Notes under the pieces: generated by a model
Database searches by the model: none
The model's input: the letters and a program-made list of their open reading frames with translations, nothing else
Told to the model about the DNA's origin: nothing
In this document: positions 48,751-60,969 of the stretch, one piece after another
Position numbering within the stretch: position 1 is the first letter of the stretch
Layout: every line of letters begins with the position of its first letter
Source of the DNA: Paramarasmius palmivorus
Lineage: Eukaryota > Basidiomycota > Agaricomycetes > Agaricales > Marasmiaceae
Assembly (NCBI GenBank): GCA_037176845.1
Contig: JAYKXP010000061.1
Location: 270,745-334,744 of the forward strand
Direction: 5' to 3'
DNA length: 64,000 bases
Position numbers and translations under genes: made by a program

Positions 48751-50265
48751 ATGTCTTCAACCCAATCCCAAAATATTCCACTCCGCACTCTTCTTCAGAT
48801 CTCAACAAGAGCAAAACAACATTCTCTCAGATGCGACAGTAAGTAATAGCCGTCGTGGTGGTGGTGGATGCTGAGTCTGATCATTGGTCCAATGCAGATC
48901 TTCTCAACTACGCATACATTTATAGTCATTTTGACGGAGAGTCTTCCAGCGGTGATACCCTACCACAACAGGCTAAAAACTTGCTCAATGGATTGTTGGA
49001 TCTGATGTGTGATGACTACAGTGGGGCCCCGATAGAGACATTAGGTATGCTTCGTCGCAAACCCTATTTTGAAAATGTCATTTACGACGAACATCCAGTC
49101 CAGCTTCATTATAGCTTGATTAATGAGGCTTTCAGTGCACCCATGTCGCCCACTATGTCGCCCACTTGCACAGAGAACGCTCTCAATGCCGAAGAACAAG
49201 GGTTTGGCACCCTGGTGGGAACCCAAGATGATTCTAGTACGGCACTTCCTCAGCAAGGCCCCCTCTTCAAAAGCGACACGCAACCCTACACGACATCCTT
49301 CCAGTCTTTCATCGTTGCCGATGCGGTTAACAGTGTCTATGAACCCGGTATTGCTCAGCGTGCCCAACCTTAGCCTCATCGCTAATTTTGAATATAGATG
49401 GAAACGTTGCTCTGGATTATACATCACATTCGAACACAGCTCTAGGCCGTTTTGCAAGCTATGACAGTAACGGTGTCAGTGATAATAGCATCGGGGATGC
49501 GACAGTAGATCTTCAATCACAGTTTGCATGGCTCGGGGGTACAGAAGATGTGACCGTCATCGTCCAAGGGCCTCTCAATACTGTCACTGGCACTCAAACC
49601 GACGCTCTGGAAACCCTTCAGCTTCTCGGCCCTGAAGAGGCAGCTGCCCATGCTCAACAGAACATAACCATCATTGACCGGTCCTGCCCGTCACCCATAT
49701 TTTCGGTGCCTGCTGGCTGTTACACGCGTTACATCGTGTACCTGGGTATAGATCCTCTCACGAACAATTATATCCATGGAATGTTTTCGAGATGGTACGT
49801 TGTTACCTCTGATTTTTTCTTACGAATTGTGGATCTGAATTATCAATATGCATAGGCACGACGAGAGTCCTTGGGAAGGCGCATATGGCTTCGTGAATAA
49901 CGACCAGGCGCTTTGGAAAGGTTTTTTTGACCCAGCTCTTGCGACAAAGTACTGGGAAGAGTACAAGGCTAACCAGGACATTTTTGATTTGTTATGTGAA
50001 CCCATTGAAGGCCCCGTATACTACGTCGTCATAGAGGGGGTTCAACCTGGAGTGTACAGCAACAAGTAAGCGCATCATCGTTCGTCGGTTAATGTCTTGT
50101 TAACCCGCTCAAAGGAAGGATCTTTTAAGTAAAGGCTTAAGATTTCGTGGCGGGAAAATTGCTCGATATAGATGTTCCGTCGCAAAGGCATTTGACGCAT
50201 TCCAAGGATACCTCTCACGCAATGAGATCATAAGTTGGCCTGATGTTGCGGATGATCGCCTATGA
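48751..50265 (+). CDS. Protein with RNase H1 N-terminal (viroplasmin-like) module
   Basis: Five exons join in exact phase: 48751-48838, 48898-49347, 49398-49794, 49856-50065 and 50115-50265. The N-terminal two thirds have no recognised domain (MCDDYSGAPIETLGMLRRKP, FAWLGGTEDVTVIVQGPL). The C-terminus reads GPVYYVVIEGVQPGVYSNK, then GLRFRGGKIARYRCSVAKA, then FDAFQGYLS. This matches the fold that precedes the nuclease in RNase H1 and binds RNA-DNA hybrids. In that fold the family pattern is Y-V-V-x-x-G-x-x-P-G-I-Y, then K-x-F/Y, then A-F. No RNase H catalytic domain follows, so the module is detached from a nuclease. The intron 49348-49397 unites two frames that otherwise look like separate genes. 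Confidence 0.72.
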
Positions 50266-50349
50266 TATCGTTCTTTTTTTATGTAGCGCACAAGTTATGT
50301 AGAAGTCAAAAAATGAACCATAGTTGACATAGACCGAGAGGCGTGATTA

Positions 50350-51623
50350 TCATACAATCGCTACTTCATCGAAAGTTGTTTGATATAGTGGCGAACACAA
50401 CTCCTGACCAATAGTGAACGTGCTGGAAATGTTCCAACCTCCGGTTCCCCTACGCATCCTGTCTATGAACAAACGCCGGTATGCATCCGTAAAAACCGGC
50501 GTCACCGCACGGTACCCACAAATCAAGGTGGGACGAGGAGATAGTGGTAACAACCCTTCCAAACTGCGTTTCAGATTAGTCCATTCGACCTCTTCCGCCA
50601 GATCAGTTTCCATTGTAACCCAGTCACACTGAAGCACAATGGTTTTGACTGACGGTAAACGAAGTATAGCGTCGTGTCCATTGGAAAGGAAGTCTGGGAC
50701 AAGCACCATCTCAAAATGTGCAGTGTGGACGTTAGGTAACGGCGGTAAGCTGGCAGATTCGTCGCCTATGAAGGAACATCAGGAAGAATTCGGCCAAAAA
50801 AGATGACAAGCATACCATACATAGCAATACTCCCAACGACCTTGACGGTCTCCAGCTTTCTCCCAAAAATCGACAAGAACGCCCTCACAGCAAATACATT
50901 CATCTCCGTTACCCCGATAAGTGAGGCATTCGTTAACCGAGGCGCCTGGGCGTATTTAGCAAATAGTAGAGGTAAGCTTTCTGGCACAGCGTCAACGGCA
51001 TAGTCCTCAATTAGCTCCACGTCCTCCAACGATGGAAAAGAAATTCCCTCCCACGACGCTGACTGGGTGATCGAGGAATGAAGGGTCAATTGCACCAGTT
51101 TCGCGGAATAACCTTCCAGTAGTGCAAACTGAACTGCGGGATCGACCGGTTTTAAGACGAGTGTCGTGATATTAGGAAGGATGGACCGTAATTCCGGAAC
51201 AAAATCGGTAGCCAATGACTCCCAAGGGGCAGTATGAGTCGTTGCGCGAATGGCCAACGATAATGTGATGTCAGGGGAGCATGCAGCCAGCAAGTGGTAT
51301 GCAATCTCCCACATGGATACGGTGACATCAATGTCAACATGACGAATCAACGCTGTCGTCCGGAAGTGAACCAGAGTGGTGATGTAGTCTCTGCACACCT
51401 GGATAGAGGGTCGTCGAATAATGAGCATGTTCATGATTCGTCTTCTGGCCACGTTGCGGAAGAAGTGGGAGACGAAGGAAAGTCTGTGCCAGTCTGGGCG
51501 ATCCAAGTGGTCGAAAATCTGGTCTAATAACTCTGGACTGTCGAGAGGGCTTTGGAGGTGTGCTGTGCTGTGGAACGAAGGGCCAGCACTGTCTTCTGTA
51601 AATAGGGTTGAATGCGAAGTCAT
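50350..51623 (-). CDS. F-box protein, paralogue 2
   Basis: ATG 51623. The F-box reads SPELLDQIFDHLDRPDWHRLSF and continues SHFFRNVARRRI. The body parallels the gene at 42845-44139 element by element: LPNITTLVLKPVDPAVQFALL, SFPSLEDVELI, SLPLLFAKYAQAPRLTNASL and, after one intron near 50810-50768, the C-terminal exon with LICGYRAVTPVF. The intron position matches the paralogue, so the two are an ancient gene duplication in opposite orientation rather than retrocopies. The gene is divergent from the Helitron, which begins within 0.8 kb of its start. Confidence 0.85.
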
Positions 51624-52456
51624 AAGGGATGAACGGTCAACACCTACCGAACACGAGAAGTTGACAGTTGCCTTTTTATTGGTCCTTTTAAATGACCTAG
51701 AGGCATTTCATCCATGGACATCGCGGAGCGGAGCAAGAACGTCACGTCTGTGACTATTGTGACTTGAATCGTCATCATCCACACCACCACCACCACGCTG
51801 CACTTTTTTCAGTACCAGGGGCTGTTATTTGAGGGATTGAGAATGTGAACTTGGAGGAGCAGGTCAAAGGGACAATCGACACAAGGTAGCAAAATTTAGC
51901 TTTCCGATTCCATAATTAACACCATCTTACAGGGATCCTCCCTGCTTCCTCTCAGCAGCCGCATATTCGCAAGATGTATTTGATATTTTTCGAGCAGAAG
52001 GGTACCTATAAACCCCGCGGCGTCGGCGCGGTTATTCTTGGGTGGTCTTTGCATACTCGAATATAAGCTGACGCAGTGAATCCCATACTCCAGCCATACC
52101 ATGCTTCTTCTCGACCCCATTCTAACCTGCAATCTAAGAAACACCGCCTCCCTTTGGATTGACCACCCAGAACTATGGTTCTTGACTAGTACGCTTCGCT
52201 GTTACTGGCGCTATGTTCACCGGCTCAGACAGCTGTAGGAGATTGTCCTTCTCACTTGTACTCTGTTCGACGCACCGAAAAGCTTGCTTTCAACCATAGT
52301 GAGTCGTATTCTTTTACTTGCTTGCTTGTTGCTCAACATTGTGCATCAGAGTCTACGGTATGCTCTGGCGATCTTGCCGCCCTTCGGGGTATTGATAGCG
52401 ACAACGACGTCGCTGCCCTGCGGGGTATAGCTGTCCATCGTGACACGCTGCCAACG
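51624..52456. other. Junction between F-box promoter and Helitron 5' region
   Basis: It contains the F-box promoter (with a short CCA repeat around 51781-51796) and, somewhere in it, the left end of the Helitron. The Rep frame is already open from about 52256, without an ATG. I could not identify a definite TC terminus. Confidence 0.45.
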
Positions 52457-55400
52457 ATGCAGTATGAACACCATTCAGTCGAGAGATTGACACTGCAGTA
52501 TCGTTTATTATCTACGTTCCAGATACCTTGTGTGCATAATGCTTTACACTATGGCCATAGTTTTATAGGTCCAGTGCAGTATAGCTTTATCCAGATCAAG
52601 GACCGCATGACTACGGTGACGCTATGTGTAGGTGAATGTCCTGCCATTTTTCGGTGCCCACCTCCTCAAACTCTCACCCATGCAATAGGAACCCACGAAC
52701 GGGAACTCCAAGCAACTCGGCGTCCTTACCGTCGCCTCGATGCACCACTAGGGGGCGGCAAGGGTCCTCAGAAGCGAGTTATCGCCTTTGAGATACTAGA
52801 CCCATACATTTTACCGTATGGGAATGATCTTCACGTGCATGGTAACAGTAACCTGTTTAAATACGCTGGTCATTCTATTAATGCAGAACGTTCCAGGTAT
52901 GACTCAAAGACTCATCTCCGAACTAATATCCCAATTCATGTCCTCCTTTGTTACATCACAGCCACGGATGCAAGGAAAATCGCGAGGGCTCATGGAATGA
53001 GCTGTTATCGTCCGTCGATGGACCTTATTACCGAGTGGTTTCGCAAGCATAACTGTGAGCAGAATGGTTGTTTAGGGGAAACCTTTTTCACGGCAATCTC
53101 CATGTTTAGGACCACCGATAGTCTTTGTGCAAAAGACAAAGAGGTTCCGATGCTCAGTGGTAACGATAATATTCCAGCGCCAGTTAGTACAGCATCTTTC
53201 CCCCCCGAGCCCGCCGACCTAGAGCTAACAGATCATATCATCAGGCATGCGTGCGGGAAGATGTCACCTTCGCAATTCGAAGAGGCGGGGTGTGCTGTGT
53301 GTGGTCAGCTCTCGTTGAAGACAAGGTTATCGAAGCTTCGACATGTCACTCATCTGCTGCATTTACTTCAAGCAGATGGTGTCACGCGTAAGGAAAGATT
53401 CTCTCTAGAAGAACCTGTCACTGATATTCCGGGACCGGTACTAGACCATCGATGCGATAACATATGCGACACGTGCCGACAATCGTTGTATAAAGGATCA
53501 GTCCCACCTATGGCGCTTGCAAGAGGATTGTGGCTGGGAGAAGTACCTGAACAACTGGCTAGACTACGATACATGGAACGAGTGTTGATATCGAGGGTAA
53601 GACACACATCTACTTTCTTCCGAATTAAAGGTGGCCGATGCAAAATGAAAGCTCACGCCATGGCCTTCAAATCCCCAGTCTCGAAGATATATTCCTCTTT
53701 ACCCCCTCCTCGCGACGATCTTGATGACATATTTGCTATACTATGGAGTGGGCCTGCCCATCCTACAATTACTGATTACCAGCGAACACCGTTTCTGGTG
53801 CGCCGAAAAGCGGTACGTGATGCTTTACACTGGCTAAGACTAAATCACCCTGATTATGTTGACATTAACATTTCAGAGGAAAACCTCCTCACATATCCTG
53901 AAGATGTCCCTCCTTGCACGGTAGAATGGAAGCACTCGGATACCAACAAGACACCTGAAGACACCAACGTCAACGACACCATCGAGGAAGATGGAGTAGA
54001 AGGTGACGTGGAGTTCACTGTACATGGGATCACCGGGGAAGAACTCAATTCAATGAATGTCGATGACCTACGAAAAATCGCACTGGAGCACTTCAACAAT
54101 GGAGGTAAGGTCTTGCATGTCGGCCAATCGGAAAGTGCTGAGTCCATCTGGCATAATCCAGAATTATATCCGAGGTTGTTTCCTTGGTTGTTCCCGTACG
54201 GTCTTGGGGGAGTGGGTACTGCAGAAGGTATGTCACATGCTCGTCATACAAAGTTCCTCATGCTGTATCATGACAAGCGTTTCCAGACAGATGTCCAGTT
54301 CCCGTTCGTGGCATTCAGTCATTCTCAAGTAAAGGCCGCCACAACCTCAGCATGGCTCCTCGTCGAAAAGCGCAAATTCGACGAAATTGCGGACAGATTG
54401 GTGAACCTGAACCAGACTACCCTGAGAACGCTGACACAACGGATAGTTCAAGGCGAAAAGGTCAAACCACAAACCCCCGAAGAGGTGGCTTGTTATAAGG
54501 TTATTCATGATCTGGATCTTGTGGCCGGGCGAGTTGAAGGTTCCCTCACCTCCAAAAAGAACATGAGAAATGAAATTTGGTCGTTGATAGCTCATAGAGG
54601 TGCGCCATCTTGGTATATCACCTTTGCCCCTGCTGATAATAAGCATCCGATCGCAATTTACTATGCAGACAACAACGAGTCGTTCCATCCAACCATTCGT
54701 GATTCAAACGCACGTCTAAACCTCATTAACAGAAACCCAGTATCTGCTGCACGTTTCTTTCATTTCATGGTAAACATATTCCTGGAGTGTGTCCTCGGCA
54801 GTGGTTCATCGACTCGTGGACTATACGGAGAACACGCAGCCCACTATGGCACCGTCGAGCAACAAGGTAGATTGAGCCTGCATCTTCATCTTGTACTTTG
54901 GCTCAAGGGCATCCTTAGTCTCCAAGAAATCCGACGTCGCTTGTTGGATCCCAACTCCGACTTTCAGCGAAAGATTATCGATTATCTCGAAAGTGTTCAC
55001 TCTGGTGATTATTATACCGGTAGTCACGATGAAGTACAAGCACGTGTCGACCAAGTTTCCCGAGAGTCAGCAGAATACAGTGACCCTACCCTTACTATGC
55101 CCATATGTCCTCCTCCCTACTGCGTTAAACACAAGTTCGACATGCTCGACTTTTCAGATAAGTGCGAAGGGTGTGTACAGTATCGTATATGGCTAAATTA
55201 CTATCGTAATACAACCGACGACCTGTTACTGAAATCCAACGTGCACTGGGATTGCCGTGATGCATACCTGAAGAAAGATGCCACCATTCCGAAGTGTAGA
55301 CAGAACAGACTCAAGATATGCAAAGGGCGTTTTCCCCGTCCAACTTTCCGTGATACAACGGTAGACCCCGACACAGGTGGTATATACTTAAAGAAAAGGG

Positions 55401-58400
55401 AACCAATGATGAACACATTTAGTTATCCTCTGACCTACCTTCTTCGATGCAATACCGACGTTACAAACCTCACTTCCGGAACAGCGATTAAGGCAGTAAT
55501 CATGTATATTACTGACTACATTACAAAGACACCACTAAAGACAAACGTACTGTTTGACGCCATCACTTCTACGTATACTAAGTCGCCAGAACTTTTATGC
55601 GGAACCTCCAGCACGCGTGAAAAAGCAAGGAAAATCCTGACGCAAACGGTGAACCTTCTTTCTACAAAAATGGAGATGGGTTCTCCAATGATAGCCATGT
55701 ATCTCTTGGGCAACCCCGATCACTACACGGACCACCATTTCTTCCCGTTTTACTGGCAACAATTTGTCCGCGAGGCACGCAGGCTATGGCATCCCGAAGA
55801 GACCGAAGAAGAGACCGATAAAATCGTCGTTGTCAGGCGTCGTAAACGTATAGTGGGATTATCGCCGGTATATGATTATATCTATCGACCGAAAGCACTA
55901 GAATCAATGAATCTGTATGATTTCATCAGGTTGGCAGAACGAGTCAAGTTAAGAAGTAAGAGACAAAATACTAGCGCCGAGGAAATTGAGGATGAATCAG
56001 ATAACGATGACTGGGAACGATCGGTTGAACTGCCTGATGCTAGAGACAGCTTCGAAAGCGATCATAAGAATTATGGCCAAAGTAGTTTCAGTAGTTCGAA
56101 GCTTACCTTCATAACCGGACACCCTTTAATCGATTCACATGCGATAAGAATCCGCCAAGAATCCGAGTTCCTTGTTGTGAACTTCCTTGGGGCACATCCG
56201 CCTAGGAGCGACAAAGGTGATTATGAGTACTATTGCTCCGCGATGCTCGCTTTCTTCAAACCCTGGCGCAATAGTATAGATCTTCGAGACAAGGACACCC
56301 CAGACTGGCGAACGGCATTTCAACGATACAACTTCACCGAGCGTCAGCAAAGCCTGATGACCAACTTCAATATTAGATATGAATGCCTCGATTCCAGAGA
56401 TGATTATAACGCACGAATGAGATGCAATGCTGCGGATGGGGACCAACTTAATCATATGCAATTCGAGGACAACGTATGGGAACATGAATTGCAAGCACCT
56501 GATGGCGACCTTCAATGGGATACCCTTGAAGAGCCACGTCAGCTTAATGAGACTATCACGCAGCCTGGAGACATCATACCTTCAAAGAACTATTTCCTAA
56601 AGACTAGAGAACGAAAGAACATGGAGAGGTTAGTTATCAATACAAAGTGGAGTACTCCGCAAATAGGCACAGACACAAGACGCACAGTAGAAATAGAGCC
56701 ATTGCCGTCGAGGACGTGTTCCGAATGGAAAACACTGCTGCTTGAAAAGAGGCAGCGAATTATAGATGAACGAATGGAAGGTCAAGTCAATCAGTCGGCC
56801 GAAAATTTGCTTCAATTGAACAAGTCCTACTGGTCGGATTCGGTTCGCGTCGTGGACAAACAGTACTTCGAAAATCAGCCTAGCAAGGTCCTGCGAAGGA
56901 TGCGAGATAAAGAACAGATCGAACAGGTCATGAACAGGTTCACCCTCAACCAAGAACAAGAACGTGCTTTCTTATTGATAGCCAATCATATCATTACCAA
57001 GGCTTCGGTACCGCTCGGGATGTACATAGCCGGCATGGGGGGAACGGGCAAGTCTCAGGTCCTCAAAGCAGTAATCGCTCTTTTCCGGCATCGTAGAGAA
57101 TCGTCAAGGTTCATGATATTGGCCCCTACTGGCACTGCAGCCTCACTTTTAGGCGGCTCTACATACCACTCAGTTCTGGGAATAAATGAACGAAATACGA
57201 GAAGTCTGCTGCCAAAAATAAGACAGCGACTACGCGGAGTCCATTACGTTTTTATTGACGAAGTATCAATGATATCGGCAAGGGAAATGTACAAGATTTC
57301 CTCTCGACTAAGTCAGGTCTTGAATCAACCGGAGCTCCCCTTTGGTGGTATGAACATTATCTTTGCGGGAGACTTTGCACAGCTGCCTCCAGTGATAGGA
57401 CACGAATCAGGGGCGCTGTATAGTAGAACCATCGGATTGGAGGGATCATCTCGATGGAAGCAGGAACAAGCGATGGGAAAGGCAGCATGGCATCATATTA
57501 CGACAGTCGTAGTCCTACGACAAAACATGCGGCAGAGAGAACAAACGCCGGACGATAAAAGGTTTCGCACTGCTCTGGAAAACATGAGGTTCAAGAGATG
57601 CACTCCAGCTGATATTTCATTCCTCAATTCTTTAGTATCTACCAACATACCCGGGCAGCCCTCTGTGTGTGACGACACATTTCGGAATGTTCCGATAATC
57701 ACTGCTCACAACTCCGATAAAGATGTCATCAATGAATTAGGATGCCAGCGTTTCGCCCAAGAAACTGGCCAGGAACTGTGTCATTTTTACTCTCAAGACG
57801 ACGTAGCGTCAAGGAAGGACAAATTGAGCCAGGACACAGATACCGATAGGCTTTCGTCAAAGAGTAGAAAAATCATACGCATTCCACAAGTCACTAAGGA
57901 ATGGCAGCAATACTTGTGGACACTTCCGGGTAGCACTGCGGATAATCATATACCGGCCAGGCTCTCACTGTGTATTGGGATGCCGGTGATGATCAGATAT
58001 AACATAGCTACCGAATGTAGCGTGACTAGAGGCCAAGAAGCAACGGTATATCACTGGGTAGCTCGTCCTGGTCCTCTTGGTGTTTCGTGTCTCGATGTAC
58101 TATTCGTGAAACTTAAAAATCCACCAAACGATATCCAACTTGATGGCCTGCCACTGAATGTTGTACCGATTACCCCCACCACAAATCCGACATATATCAG
58201 ACTTCCTAGCGATGATGAATTGTACATAAACCGTACTCAGGTCGAAGTCGTGCCTTGCTTTGCCATGACGGACTACTCTTCGCAAGGTAAAACCCGAGAT
58301 TACAACGCGGCTGATATAAACAATTGCAAAGATTATCATGGCGTGTATACCGCGCTTTCTAGAGGCTCGACTGCGAAAGGTACAATCATCCTTCAAGGAT

Positions 58401-59725
58401 TCGATCCAACGAAGATTACCGGGGGTCTTCAAGGCGCAATACGGCAAGAATACCGAGAACTGGAACTATTGGACGAGATTACAAAGCGACGATTTGAACA
58501 GACTCTTCCGGATACCGTACAGGGGGATCGAAGGGAGAACTTGATTAGGAGTTTTAGAGATGCTGCTGGGAACGATTTCATGCCACCTGGATTACACCCA
58601 TCAATCCGGTGGTCAAAGAAGGATCCATACACTTCATTAGATCTGGAGGAAGTCAGATATAAGCTTCTTGACCACGAGCTTTCAACCTTGACACGTACCG
58701 AAAACGATAAAACAAAAGTGAGCAGTAAACGAAAGAGTCAAGAAAGTCCAACAGAGCGACTAAATGACGCTAGGACTATGGGACACATATCCAATAAAGT
58801 GAAAACTCACCTCCAAGGACACGATCGGCTATCCGTTAAAAGAAAGAGGGACGATGATTCCAATGCACCGTCGAAACGGATAAGGACAGAACAACATGGC
58901 CATGCGGCACTGTATGGTCCCACATGGAACAACAATAGTTGCGCCTATGATGCTATATTGACCATCCTGTATGCGGTATGGAAGCAAAAACATAACCCTC
59001 GGGACTTCCTGCTCTATTCGGGCAGCATTGGCAATACGCTGCTTGAAACATTGATGGCGGACTTCTTGAGCATCGACTCCGGAGAGATGGATATTAACAA
59101 AGTCAGAGACAACTTGCGGATGCGGCTGTCGCTTCTCAGCCCAATGACGTTCAGGATAGGAAGTTACGCATCCGCTCACGACGTCCTTGAGAAAATCCTT
59201 CATTTGAACAGCCCAGTCATGCAAACCGAATACAGATGCGAAGTTGGTCACCATGCTCGTCGCGGGCTTCATGTCAGCAACGATGTTCCATTCCTATACG
59301 TTCCTCGGGATCAATCAATTAGATCTATATCCCAGTGGTGCAGAAACATTACCAACCCAACTGCCCACAGATGCGATGCCCCGTTATGCGCTCGACCTCT
59401 TCAGCTTCATCTCTCATTCGTGGCCTCTCCACCCCTCATAGCATTTGACTTGCATAACAGCGATAGGCCATATATTGACGAGGCAATTCGGGTCCATGTA
59501 GCGGCTAGCTTGCTGGAATATCGACTGATTGGCGTGGTTTACTTTGGTGATAGCCACTTCAATGTGCGAATTCTCGATGCAGAATCCAGAGTATGGTTCT
59601 ACGATGGAATGTTAGACAACGGACAGTGCCAATATAATGGAGACCTTACCGTACGCAACCTTGATCTAACGATGTGTCGTGGTAAAACAGCGTCCATAGC
59701 AATATATGTCCGGTGCAACGAGTAA
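52457..59725 (+). mobile_element. Helitron Rep-helicase (Pif1) with C-terminal cysteine-protease-like domain
   Basis: One uninterrupted frame of about 2,420 codons from ATG 52457; it is open from 52256, so the start could be further upstream by splicing. Order: an N-terminal region with DUF6570-like zinc elements (GCAVCGQLS, NICDTCRQSLYKG); the Helitron_like_N region (NPELYPRLFPWLFPYGLGG); the HUH motif HLHLVLW at 54881-54901; and the two catalytic tyrosines in YITDYITK (55505-55519). The Pif1-type SF1B helicase follows, with Walker A GMGGTGKS at 57032-57055, Walker B FIDEVSM near 57251, GDFAQLPP, and a C-terminal SSQGKT plus YTALSRG. Two basic clusters (KRKSQESP, VKRKRDDD) look like nuclear signals. 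The last 280 residues form a separate domain with NNNSCAYDA (Cys 58940-58942) and GDSHFNVR (His 59554-59556), resembling a ubiquitin-type cysteine protease. All catalytic motifs are present and there are no stops, so the element may be active. Confidence 0.92.
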
Positions 59726-60969
59726 CTGTGTCCAGCTAGCAACCTTGTGTGAACACTTGAAACGACATGTATTGGTCTCTTCAGCCAAGCTTCACGTCGA
59801 AGCATTCTTGTATTTTTCAAGACTTGTCTAACTGATGAAGAATAGGATGAGGCAAGATGGTCACGCAATTCTCCCATTATTCCGGACTCGTGCATGCCGC
59901 CGTTCCCACGGTGGCCCACTCCAGCAAGTTAGCATGTTCAATGGCGAAGTGAGTTGAGTTTCTCCCTTCAATAACTACCAACACTGACAATTTTCTTCAT
60001 TTTCTTAGCCGCATATGACAATAGTTTGGCTCTTCGTTGCACGAATCCAGTTCTCGAGGCTCTGGGCCCGAAGCATTTCTAAGAAAGGGAGTCTTCCTAG
60101 CGATCTATAGCATAAGACGAGAGGAACGGCGGAGAATGTCTCCTTTTGCTGAACATTCAGAATATCATTCAAAGTTCTCTTGCATGCAGTCAAGTCGAGG
60201 ATGCTCCCGAGCCCGAGTCGGAGGTTTTGGCTTCCGGATCGTTCTACCATACAGCCTGTCGGTTCACAACTTCATTCCGTTCTGAACCACGATTCGGAGA
60301 TTCTATACATGGTTTGATTACCATACCTGCTATAAGGTACGCTCTTTTGTTTTCACATACGAAGCTCAACATGACACCTGGGGTTATGGTACTTTGCTTC
60401 TTCGAATCACTCTAGTTGAAAGGGCTGGCCGATCGCTTCGGATTCACTTCCCGTGTCTCTGTGACCTTATGATGTTCTTTTAGACGAAGGCATAGAAGCG
60501 ATATTCCAGTTCTGAATTGACCCTATATCTCCTTCCCATATTCGTCGAAGGGTAGAAGCTAGACTGCAGACAGTACAGCACTCGGACCGCTATTACCGCT
60601 GCGCTCAAGCTCAAGGCGGACGTGCCTCATTGTACAGCAAAGTGTCACCCAGACGGTTGCTGGTATAAACTGCGAGGCTAGAACAGGTTGGCATGTTCTT
60701 TCCCAGTCACAAATCGGAACTATGTTGCCCAATCCTAGGGTAATCATGATTCGAAAATACAGGTACGATAGTGTTACAGCTATAGCCTATAGTTGGCTGT
60801 GTGAGTAGATATGATATGCGATGTGATAGTCCGTGCAGTAGTGTACAATGCTAGCGAATCCTTGAGTGTAACAGTCTCTGTGGTTCTAGAAGAATAGTAA
60901 GGCGGTTGGATGAAAATATTCGTAGTAAGATGTAGTGTCCCCGAGAGGTATGACGGTCCTTGGTACCGC
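59726..60969. other. Helitron 3' flank and intergenic spacer
   Basis: About 1.2 kb between the Rep-helicase stop and the 3' end of the beta-helix gene. A 7-bp stem hairpin (GCCGCCG, loop TTCCCA, CGGTGGC) lies at 59896-59915, but no CTRR terminus follows at the usual distance. The true right end of the Helitron is not fixed. Confidence 0.4.

Noticed and set aside
49348..49397. Two separate genes at 48855-49373 and 49388-49855
   Set aside because: A GT-AG intron of 50 nt with correct phase joins the frames and keeps a single protein.
52256..52456. Start of the Helitron protein at 52256
   Set aside because: The frame is open there but begins with TTG; the first in-frame ATG is at 52457, although an upstream spliced start remains possible.
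59896..59915. GC-rich hairpin as the Helitron 3' terminus
   Set aside because: It sits close to the stop as expected, but no CTRR end follows within the usual 5-15 bases.
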